From Bombardia bombarda (lineage: Eukaryota > Ascomycota > Sordariomycetes > Sordariales > Lasiosphaeriaceae), in NCBI GenBank assembly GCA_030512295.1, contig JAULSR010000003.1:558001-622000 (forward strand): DNA of 64,000 nucleotides, given 5' to 3'. Below are positions 20,144-29,610 of this stretch, in pieces (position 1 is the stretch's first letter; every line of letters begins with the position of its first letter). A model generated the notes under the pieces. The model saw only the letters and a list, made by a program, of their open reading frames with translations, was not told where the DNA came from and did no database searches. Position numbers and translations under genes: made by a program.

Positions 20144-23100
20144 CCCCAGTGAGCATGTCTCGCACAATTGGGAAGCGCAATCCGGTGCAAGAAGTCAGCA
20201 GCCACAAGAAGCCCAAGGTTAACTCGCCAAAAACACCACCAGAAGACGCTCTTGAAGTCCTTCGCCACGAGCCAGGTTATGACTTATTAGTGTCTACCTT
20301 GCGCCAGCTGGCTCGCGAGCAGCCCGACTCTGCCAGCTTCAGCATCCATCGTCCTAGCCCCCTCAGCGCTCAAATAGTCCAGGTTCTGGTGTCAGAAATC
20401 GTGCCCAACTACTGGACATTACTGAAGGAAGACTCCAATGATGGCGGGAATGCATCATCATCATCGGCCCTGGGGCTCTTACTCACCTGCCTTCGCAGCA
20501 TCACCAGCATCAACGCCATCCTCGTCCGCCTGAGGGCCTTGATCCAAGAAGCAAAAGCCGAGACTGGTAACAAGACGAAGCGGCCTGATATCTCTATGAA
20601 TACTGCCATTCTTCTTGATTTACTCTGCAATGTCTTGCAAGGCGATGTCTGCGTGTCGGAAATATGGAGGAAGGCGTCGGCAGGGCAGGACGTCGATAGT
20701 CCAAAGCTGAGACCACTATCGCAGGAGCTACTATCGATCTTTGGCAGCGGTCGCATAATCTCCCTGGCTGCTGAAGCGGATGAGATCAGCAAGACCGGAA
20801 GTAACAAGACGACGGCTGCTGCTGACGGCATTTGGCCTGCGGATGCGTTGCGATACACACAGTGGTTGGGCCAGAATATCGTGAAATGGCAATTGTCAGA
20901 CCCAACCGCGGAACAGACAAAACTGTGCTCAGACTTGTTTGCAAAGGCTTTGCGACTTGGACGGTCTGGTAAGCAAACTTTCATGGCTGATGCGGTCTCA
21001 AGTGTCCCAGAACTAACAACCTTGGCATGATCCAGACATCGTGACTAAACAGGTTATGTCGAACCTGCTACTAGCTAAAGGGGCTGATGATCAACGGTTC
21101 GGCGCCCTTCTGGACAAACTGCCGCAAATGGAGCAGCGCAGGGTTTTATTCTCAGTTCTCAAGATCTTTCCCGAGGACCACCTAAATCGCCTGGGACTCT
21201 GCGAATCAGATCAGAGTAGAGGGCTAATATCTGCAGTCGCTGGTGCTCTCAAGTCAATCATCGGCTCAGACGAGAACAGGAAAAACCACCTTGTAGAGTG
21301 GCTGACAGGATCTTCTGGGGCAGGCCTTGGCGAAGGCGTGGCTATTCGGCGCGCTGTTCTAGCTGTTGTATCTGAGGAAAGGGACAGGATTGTTACAGTA
21401 CTGGAAAAGAGTATCGGTCAATTTGGAGATCAGCTTTACATCAAGCACTCTCCGATGCTGCAACAAGAAGGTCAGTACCTCTGACCTCTGATGAGGGAAC
21501 TTAATTGACGAAGTAACAGCTCATGCACAGGTCCTTCTGCTCAGCGCTGGATATGTATTTCGGAAATACCCCATCAAGCTAACCCTACAAATGCGATCCG
21601 GCACTTGGCTCAATACAATCTCCAATAGATTGGCGTCAACTAACCAAAGGTCCCGCTTTCTTGGCATGGTTGTCGGCGAGGGTCTCTCTGGTCTCGTTGA
21701 AAAGGGGGATAAGAAGCTGGACTTCCACATGGAAGATACAAACCAAGCTGAAGGAAAGTGGTACAAAGGGCTCGTCCAGGTATCTGATACAGTCGGGTCT
21801 TGGAATTCACTTTCTGTACCTCAAAAGGAGCCGTCCAAAAGTCAAAAGGTCCCCCAAAAACCTCCTCCGAGGCCAAAGGCACAGCCCACTAGAACAGTTC
21901 AGCCTCGGCAGCAGGGCTTTATTATAGAGGAAGTTGATGAGGATACGGACGAGGACGATGGTCTTGTTCCTTACCCGAAACCTGAAGGTGACGAAGAAGA
22001 CTCGGACGACGACCCAACCTTGGTCAGACGGGATAAGCCAAAAGCTCCTGTATACATCAGAGACCTTATCAGATATTTCCGCGACACGGAAAGCTACGAC
22101 CGCCAGAAACTGGCTTTGACGACAGCGCCAACCCTTATCCGCAGGAAGGCTAATTACGGAACAGAAGTTGCTGAGCACGCCGATGAGCTGGCGTCTCTCC
22201 TCGTTGGTCTCCAGGATAAATATGAAATGGATAATTTCGACGACCTGAAATTGCAGGGAATGATTGCCATCGTTGTTGCCCAGCCGCAGATAATGGGGCA
22301 GTGGTTTTCCAAGACATTCTTTGATGGCGATTACTCCGTCTCCCAGCGCGCCTCGGTCCTCGTCGTTCTAGGCTTAAGTGCTCGTGAGCTAGCAGGTTTC
22401 GAAACATCAGAGTATGCTGCGGCAGCAGCATTCCCATCCAAGACGCTACCTGAGCGCATTGGGAGACTCTTCATCGGTGCTGCACCACCGAATATACAAC
22501 AATCGTCCGCATCCTCGCTCAAGCCTCTTCCGCCCAACGCCCTAGACAGCATGGCCAAATCTTTGACATCGGAATTCCTGGCCCCCCTCGCAGCAACCGC
22601 CGCAGATGCCGCCACCGGCCCTGATATCTTCAAGCTATCAACCTTCACCGACCAGCTCAACGACCAGCAACTTACTCCAGCCGGCAACCCCAAGGTCAAG
22701 ATCAAGTCGCGCGCCCGACCACGCGTCCGCGCCATCCCCAACACCACCGCACAGCTCATCGCTACCCATTTCTTCTCGCCACTCACAGCACGCTTCCAGG
22801 CAGCGCTGCACTCGTCGGCCTCTCGTGTGCGTGGCATCATTTTCCATCCGTATCTGCTAGCATTGTATCTCAAGACACTGGCGCTGATGCTGCACGCCGC
22901 GGGCCCGAGCACACTCGCGCTGCCGCAAATGACGGCGGAGCTGTGGCGGCTGTTGCTGGGGACGAGCATACGTGCGCACGCGGTGGGGGATCTGGGGGTC
23001 ACGCAGGCGGTGCTGTTTGGGCTGTTGGCGATTCTAGACGTGAATGAGGATAGGATGCGGGATGTTTGTCAGGAGCTGGGGCGCGAGGCGGTCGAGACGC

Positions 23101-23255
23101 AGGAGTGGGTGGCGAGTGTTTTTGGGGGGCTGAGGGGCGGTGATGGTGGCGAGGAGGAGGAGCAGGTCAAGATGCTGGCCGCCGGAGTGTTGGTGAGATT
23201 GAATGAAGGGATCGAGAAGTATCAGTTGTTGATGGTGGGGGATTTGATTGGGTGA
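20134..23255 (+). CDS. tel2: Telomere length regulation protein TEL2 (TTT complex)
   Basis: Three exons, 20134-20968, 21036-21470 and 21520-23255, coding 1001 residues; introns of 67 and 49 nt, phases consistent. The N-terminal ~420 residues are helical and weakly conserved, as in TEL2 HEAT-like repeats. An acidic linker (EEVDEDTDEDD) precedes the conserved TEL2 domain at about 598-710, with PVYIRDLIRYFRDTE, YDRQKLALTTAPTLIRRK and LKLQGMIAIVVAQP. TEL2, with TTI1 and TTI2, works as an HSP90/R2TP co-chaperone that matures PIKK kinases (TOR, ATM, ATR). The acidic linker holds likely CK2-type sites (SDDDPT), the kind of site that binds R2TP; this is inference. A second in-frame ATG at 20155 follows an overlapping uORF and may be the main start. 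Confidence 0.93.
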
Positions 23256-23512
23256 GGGGCGGACTTGGTGGACGCAGGTTCTAGGGGGTGAATGAGAGCG
23301 GGTTGCTGGTTGTCAGCAAGGGTCACTTAGGTATGCAAATAATCAACCGCTTCATTGTCGTAGTGTTCCCCCCACAGTTCTGAGAACAGCCCCTTTAACA
23401 CATATACAGAGTTAGGGCGTCTACAAAACGCGCACAACATAACGTGAACCGGACACATATCGAGCGAGTAATTGGGGGCAAAAAGAAATATGTCATGCCA
23501 GAATTCCAAAAG

Positions 23513-23522
23513 AAAAAAAAAA
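23513..23522 (-). terminator. Pol III-type T10 terminator
   Basis: On the minus strand a run of ten T lies 44 nt beyond the 3' end of the tRNA-like unit. A run this long is ample for RNA polymerase III termination. Confidence 0.5.
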
Positions 23523-23523
23523 G

Positions 23524-23549
23524 AACACCTGGGTACCCAGCCAGGTGTT
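23524..23549. other. Perfect 9-bp hairpin between tRNA-like unit and T-run
   Basis: AACACCTGG and CCAGGTGTT form a perfect 9-bp stem with an 8-nt loop. It sits 17 nt past the 3' end of the tRNA-like unit and next to the T10 terminator, so it would lie in the transcript trailer. Confidence 0.6.
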
Positions 23550-23566
23550 AGGACCTAGGACAGACA

Positions 23567-23761
23567 CGACTGTGCCGGGATTCGAACCCGGATCCTACTG
23601 AAAGCAACTCCGTCGTCAGGAAAAGCGCAGCCTCCCATCCCCTCTAAGAACTCGCTGAGCGTTAAGTTTAGGTGCCTAGAGATGGGCCTGCAAGCTTAAT
23701 TAGGCCTCCAATCCTGGTGCGAGCGTACGAAGCAAGTATAATACCGTTATACCACACAGCC
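23567..23761 (-). ncRNA. tRNA-like Pol III unit with split arms (possible long-intron tRNA or tRNA relic)
   Basis: On the minus strand the 5' end GGCTGTG (23761-23755) can form seven pairs (one G-U) with CACAGTC (23774-side complement at 23574-23568), followed by discriminator G at 23567. The 5' part continues TGGTATAACGG, a fair A box with T8, A14, G18G19 and A21 in place. The 3' part has a perfect T arm, CCGGG-TTCGAAT-CCCGG, and hence a B box. A T33-CGT-A37 anticodon-like loop follows a CTTGC strand, but no matching GCAAG strand exists. About 120 nt separates the halves, far more than a normal tRNA. It could be a tRNA with a long intron, a tRNA disrupted by insertion, or another Pol III RNA. 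Isotype unresolved. Confidence 0.45.
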
Positions 23762-24002
23762 ATTGTGTCTGCCCTGATGATGAAAGCCGGCGACCTCGAA
23801 CTGGCACGTGTACCGTCGGTCGTCGTACTGCATATTGGTGTTGGCTGACAAGTGTCGACACATTTTGAGAGTTTGAGAGAAAGGAATAAATGTCTGCATA
23901 GCGCTCGTGCAAAACGAAAAAAAGAATTGAAGTTTATAGCATTTCGTTCTCGACATATCACCATCTCTTGGCTAGCGGTTTGGTGCGCAATGTGAATTTT
24001 GA

Positions 24003-24338
24003 CAATTGTGTTTCCAAAAAAAAAAGAGAAAGAACAATACTATTGAAGTGCAACGCAAACATTCAAGACTTATTTAGCAAACACAACCATCCCATTCCTG
24101 TCACCACTAAACCCCAAATCAACATCGAGTGATTGCACACGTATGTTTGCGCTCAGGGGTATCGCATGACCTTCAATTCTCAATTGTGTCTCCAAAAAAA
24201 GAACAATACCATTGAACTGCAAACGCCACAAAATGAGGTCCATTTGGCAAACACAATCATCCTATTCTGTCGCCATTGAGTCCTAAATCAACATCGATCG
24301 CACACACATGTTTGCGCTCAGGGGTATCACATGACCTT
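24003..24338. repeat. Tandem duplication upstream of COX17
   Basis: Two direct copies, about 24003-24173 and 24181-24338. Both start with CAATTGTGT(T/C)TCC, pass through an A-run, AGAACAATAC, AGCAAACACAA, AAATCAACATCGA, and end with ATGTTTGCGCTCAGGGGTAT(C)(G/A)CATGACCTT. The copies differ by small indels and mostly transitions, so the duplication is not recent. It lies in the COX17 5' region and could carry regulatory sites, but no known motif is certain. Confidence 0.75.
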
Positions 24339-24665
24339 GGATTATCGCACGTCGTTAAACGAGGGTCCTGCGGCAGCAACACTCTGCTGACGCCATCGCC
24401 TTGGCGCGCTGCATCCTTGCATGGGTCTGCATGGGTCAGGCATCCAGAGCCGCCTCCCGAAAGCCGGAGAACAGAAGACATTGACAAATCAAAGGCGCGC
24501 AAATTTCCGACAGCTTTGCTTGCCGTCAATTGCTTGCTTTGTAAACTTGCTCACCTCACCACCTCTATCACCACGCGCATCCCCAATTTTTTTTCGCAAC
24601 GCCTTTTTTTTCCTTTTTCGTCTTTTGCACAGCTTGACAGCGGGAGAAAATAAAAATAACACAAA

Positions 24666-25064
24666 ATGTCGTCGCCAGCTGCATCCATGCGTGAGTACCT
24701 ACCTACCCACCTACTTGTATCACATGTCGCATTTTGGGAGCTAACGGCAATGCGCCACAAACAGCTTCAGTCACTGCTGCTGTGGCTCCGAACACCGAGG
24801 CGGCCGCTTCGAAGCCAAAGGTGGGCTAGCTATTTTCCTGCGACACCACCCACGATCGACACTATACCGACCGTTCACCGATCAATCGACTAGAGTTGCT
24901 GACAATACTCACACATCCTATAGCCCTGCTGCGTGTGCAAAGATGAAAAAGCCAAGCGCGACGAGTGCATGCTCTTCTCCAACGCCGCCGACCCGCAAAA
25001 GGACTGCCAATCGACCGTCGACCTCTACAAGAGCTGCATGGCTGGCTTTGGCTTCAAGGTCTGA
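24666..25064 (+). CDS. cox17: Cytochrome c oxidase copper chaperone COX17
   Basis: Three exons, 24666-24690, 24765-24820 and 24924-25064, joined to a 73-residue protein that no single open frame shows. The first 28 residues are Ala/Ser/Pro-rich. The core reads KPCCVCKDEKAKRDEC, with the copper-binding CC (Cys29, Cys30) and twin CX9C motifs (Cys32-Cys42 and Cys55-Cys65), ending YKSCMAGFGFKV as in other COX17. COX17 is imported by MIA40, folds as a helical hairpin in the intermembrane space and hands Cu(I) to SCO1 and COX11 for cytochrome oxidase. Introns of 74 and 103 nt have GTGAGT/GTGGGC donors and ACAG/ATAG acceptors, with phases fitting. Confidence 0.95.
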
Positions 25065-26755
25065 GGAGCTTGAGGGCAGGCAGGCAGGCGGGGAGGATGT
25101 ATCATTACCAACGACAAAGCCCGGAGGCAGCTGGAGGAAAACCGGATAAACAGGAGCGAGTCGAGCGCATCGCATCGCATCCAAACGGGGTGTATTATAC
25201 ATGGCATTGGCGATGAATGGCGGCGGCAGCCACGGCGTTTAACACTTGCTACATCAGGACAGCACATCAGGACAGGGGGGCATAATGGGATTTTTTTGCT
25301 ACTTTAGACTTTGGTTAGGTCGTCCGCTTTGACGCAAACATTCCTCTCTGAATTATACGGATATTATTGGGGTTTGGGTATGATCGGATTCTGTTTGCTG
25401 GGGCTATCCGGCTTATCTGCATATCTGTATGACGAGCAGGTATCGAATTGGGCGATATCTTGCATTTCTTGGACGACATCCATCCGTGATTCTCAGCACG
25501 GATCATAGAAGATGAACTAATCACTCGGGCGCTCAAGAAATGCAGTTAGGGCTTCAGCAAGAATATTTCTAACACGGCGCTTCTTAAGTCTCTGAAAAGA
25601 GGTCGTCTACCTTGAGCTGCTTCGAAAACTCGGGCACCCTGTGGTGTGGTTGTCGGCTATTATGTGCTTTGTCATTGACTAGCTGTAGAGCGTTATTATG
25701 TTTGATGAGGGGGTTAGCAAAGACGAGGTAGTCGACCGAAGGATCATCAATGCGAGGCTGTATGGCTCCTTGAGCCGGTTGATCGGTCTTGGGCGTCTTC
25801 TTTGGAGTGCTTGGCACGATTCCCCTTTCGATCTTCATGTGCTTGTCATTGACCTGCTGCGGGCTATTACTAAGGTAGGTATTGTCGAGATACAGCATGG
25901 AGCAATAAGTTTGGCACCTAGGTACCCAATGACATGGCTCGCACCTTCCGCCATCTGCACAGGCAGCGAGTACCATTAATTGTCCCGCTGTTAGTGGAGC
26001 TTGTTTTCTTCACCTTGAATTTCTGGAGGGGAATCGTCTAATAACAGCTCTGCTGGCCCGAATAATGGCCCTAACGGCACGGGTTGTTGTAGACTTATTG
26101 CTTGCAGTTGGTAGGTGCTCACACACATCCCAAACCTTTTCGTAATTATGGATGGACTTTGGATTTCCGGGAGGATGCGGCGGTACTCTGTTATTAATCG
26201 TCCGCGCCTTTTCCCCATCTGCATCTGCCGTGAAAGAAGCACCAGTCCTATGAGCACCTGGCATGGGCGTGGTCCATTCGTTTCAACAGTCGGCTACATG
26301 TAATTTGATATACATAATTTAGATTTCTCAAACCAGTTTGGATGGCTTCAGCCTCCCGCAGCCGTTAGGTGAAGGTCTCATATTCATTAAAGCTAGACCT
26401 CACTCTGCGGCAGGAACTGAACCATCAAGGAAGAAAGTGTGTCTGAACAAGCAAATCGCGATGAAACCCTCATGGCTCGATCATGGATCTTGAACTTGTA
26501 CACAGTAGGGGTAAGTGGCACCCCTGCAGCCCCATGCCTGCCAAGCCCGCAGTTTGTGGGGGAGTTCTTAAAAGGCGGTGTGGGCGCACAGAATCTTTTT
26601 GGCCGCTTCGCCCCGCCTAAAAAAGTTCCACCGACGGGCGCCGAAACTCAGGTCCGTCCCAAGTCCCCGTCAGCAAGGTACCGAATCGACGACGACGATT
26701 TCTAAGACTTGATTTCAGAGGTTCTCGGCTGCGCTGAGCACTTCTTTAGCCAGCC
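25065..26755. other. Intergenic with possible decayed ORFs (minus strand)
   Basis: No intact gene. On the minus strand 26272-25584 reads protein-like pieces in shifting frames, for example PVPLGPLFGPAELLLDD, then LYLDNTYLSNSPQQVNDKH and DYLVFANPLIKHNNALQLVNDK, ending at 25584. QQVNDK and QLVNDK look like a repeated motif. I cannot join them into one consistent frame or name a family. It may be a degraded gene or chance. Confidence 0.3.
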
Positions 26756-27940
26756 ATGGGTCTCTCTGGGGCGAAAAAGTGAGAAAAACAGTAACTCTCA
26801 TCCTCCCCCTCGAGTTGGCTAACCAGTGCTTAATTGAATGCAGCAAGCAGAAGTTGAGTCTCGACCCAAACAACACAAAATGGTCGCGCAATACCGAGTC
26901 GTTTGGCCAGAAGATGCTCCGGTCCAAGGGCTGGGAGCCGGGCCAGTACCTAGGCGCCCAGGACGCGCCACACGCCGAATGGCATACCGAGGCCAATTCC
27001 ACCCACATTCGGGTTGTGCTCAAGGACGATAATCTCGGTCTTGGCGCCAAAATGAACGGGGGCAACGAGTGCACAGGTCTGGACGAGTTTCAGCTGCTTC
27101 TCGGGCGACTGAACGGCAAAAGCGAGGACGTGCTCACAGCGGAGAGGAAGAGGCTCGATGAGTCTAAGCGTAATCTCTACGTCGAGAAGAAGATCGGCAC
27201 CATCCGCTTCGTGCGGGGCGGCTGGCTAGTTGGCGACGTGGTCAAACCTGTTGAGGAGGTTAATCTGCCTATAAGCGACCTGGCTATCGAGGTGGAGACG
27301 TCTGACTCTGCAGAGAAGAAGTCGTCCAAGAAGAGGAAGGCGGACCAGGACAACGATAGCGATAGCGACAGCGACAGCAGCAGCGAAAGTGAAGAGGAAA
27401 AAGCGAGCAAGAAGGCTAAGAAGGACAAGAGGTCAAAGAAGAGGAAAGCAGATACCGACGCCGAATCCGGCGGCGAGAAGTCTCGCTCAAAGCGGAAGGA
27501 TAAGAAGTCGAAGAAGCAAAGTAGCGAAAGCGACGAAGACGAAACTGAGGCTCCCGCTACGACCAAGGCCGAGAGGAAACAACTACGCAAAGAGAGGAGG
27601 GAGAGGAAGGCTGCCCGCAGAGAGAAGAAGGAAAGGAGGCGGAAGGAGAAGGCATCGTCCAATTCTGGTTCAGATTCTGGCGACGACAAATCGAGGCGGA
27701 AGAGGAGGAAAGCCAGCAGCGAGTTAGCTCCCGCGGAAAGCAGCGCTTCTACACCAAGTGCTAGCGGTACCTCAACCCCTGTTACTACTTCGAGTCGTTT
27801 CTTGTCGAGATCTAGGTTCATTGCTCAAAAGAGAATGGCCTTTGCTGACACTGCAGCTCTCAACCAGGTGGGTTGCTCATTTTGTGCTCGTCGTGATACG
27901 TGTTGCTAACATTCGGCAGATATTCATGATCAAGTCTTAG
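26756..27940 (+). CDS. pxr1: G-patch protein PXR1 (PinX1-related, rRNA/snoRNA maturation)
   Basis: Three exons, 26756-26778 (23 nt), 26844-27867 and 27920-27940, total 355 residues. The start MGLSGAKNKQKLSLDPNNTKW is the typical PXR1 N-terminus. The G-patch runs from about 24 to 75, including FGQKMLRSKGWEPGQYLG and LGLGAKMNG. The second half is charged, with repeated KKRKAD blocks, Asp-Ser runs and Arg/Lys/Glu-rich stretches, as in yeast PXR1/GNO1. It activates the DEAH helicase PRP43 for rRNA and snoRNA 3'-end processing in the nucleolus and can inhibit telomerase. The last exon gives the short IFMIKS tail. The first intron has a GCTAAC branch site. The DSDSDSDS tracts may vary in length. 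Confidence 0.93.
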
Positions 27941-28200
27941 TGCCCAATATACCATGTCCCTCGAGGCACTTGATGTCTCTATTTGTTTCAGCCATTGCCT
28001 ATCTGGCATTTTCGTGTTCCAGTCTTCAAGCAATTATTCTCTGACAGTTTAGTTGAATGTTTGCTAGCGTGATACGAGCATATGCGTGGCATTTCTACGA
28101 ACGGCGAGGTTCTACTTTCTGACACATGCATATTATCACAAACCTTGATTTTAACTCCGCTCTCCCAGTTTAAGTTTGTCACAGATTATCATAACACACC

Positions 28201-28790
28201 ATGCGATTTTCGATTATATTTTTCCTCTGTCTCTTCCTCGATATCCTCTTTCACCGAAGCAAGACACTTACTCCACGACACTCTCAGATATTCGTAAGTT
28301 ATATGCCCACAATCTCCAGGCCGGCAATTGTGTTTCTCACTATCCTAGTGATTTTCGTTTCCTTCCACGCACCACGGGCAGCATATCTTGCATTGACACC
28401 CCCGAATAGCCGACAAGCATCACAATGGGCTTTCTCCTCATTCCCGCCGTCGTCGTGCATTTCTTTTGCCTACAATAGATGTACAGCCATGGCTCCCACT
28501 GGCCCAACTTTCTCGAAACTTCAGTCTTTTGCATCGCTTTAACAGCTGCGACGATATCGATACTCTACGTATGGGAAGACCTTTCCAGTAACCCGAAACA
28601 ACGAAGCACAGATACTCGATACATGGGCGCCGCTTTGGTCTTTTCTCTCTTTGCCACATGCACCATCCGTGATGGCCTCGATTTCTCCATTTGGGCTACG
28701 TGGGCATTGTTCAGCCTGAACTTTGGCTATGTCGGCACAGTTGTTGTACCACACCTGAAATTAGCCATCCGAACCATAATATCAATATAG
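28201..28790 (+). CDS. Possible small multi-pass membrane protein (low confidence)
   Basis: A consistent model is 28201-28293 joined to 28479-28790, with donor GTAAGT and acceptor TACAATAG in phase, giving 134 residues. It would have a hydrophobic N-terminus (FSIIFFLCLFLDILF) and three further hydrophobic stretches (FCIALTAATISILYV, AALVFSLFATC, WATWALFSLNFGYVGTVVV). I recognise no family. The 186-nt intron would skip a second open stretch that is also hydrophobic (PAIVFLTILVIFVSF), so part of that may be coding in another splice form, or the locus may be decayed. Confidence 0.35.
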
Positions 28791-29610
28791 GGCTGAGTAA
28801 AATCGAGCTTTAGAGGGGGTGGGGGTAGGGATTGTTTGAGAACTGAATCGGTGGAAAGCAGAGCCGCACCATGGAGAGGATGTTGGGTTTGGAAAGTGGA
28901 GGGGCACATATCGTCTGATATCCTGCCACTTCATGGTGTGGGGGTGAAGGTCAAGGTGAGATGGAAGCGATGGTGAGGGCCGGATAGCTGCGTCGAATAC
29001 TAACGACGGTCGGTCCTTACCGGCCATGATTGCTCAATCAACTGTTTTTCTGCGTAGCAGATTCACAAGCGGCTCGGGACGTAATATACATTCACCATGG
29101 TATTGGTCCTTGTCCCTTTTCTTCAAAATATCAAGCACCAACAGGCTCCGAGAGAGATCTTCTTCGAACATGCATTTCCGGTCACCGGCTGCTCAGGTCG
29201 AATACAATACGTCACTCTGCCATGCCGAAAGTCCTGGCTCTTGAGTTTCATTCAATGGATCTTATTTTCTTCCTTCAATAGAACCACTGACAAGGCATCT
29301 AGGACTTAGGGTGCAAGCACCTGCCAAGTGACCGCGAAGCACCAGACCTGCCAAATAACCTCTCGCCGCCACAGTAGGGATTTTCGTATGCTGTTGTTCC
29401 TGTTTACCTTTTAACCTTTTACGTTCATCTGAGCCAGAGATGCGACCGTAGCCGAGAGTGCACGACCACCTGACCTCTCGAGCTCCCTCCATCCCGTCCT
29501 CCATCCTACCATGCGGCGCTCTTCCTCAAGAAAAGTCGACTAACTCTCCGCCTTGACCAAAACGATCTATCACACCTACCTACACCAGGTCAAGTAACGT
29601 CCGTCCGTCG
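28791..29610. other. Intergenic before the BTB gene
   Basis: No gene seen. A run of TACCTACCTACACC-type CT-rich DNA just before 29611 is typical of a fungal 5' UTR. Confidence 0.5.

Noticed and set aside
28294..28319. GTAAGT...CCAG as a 26-nt intron
   Set aside because: Too short to splice; the donor was instead paired with the acceptor at 28478.
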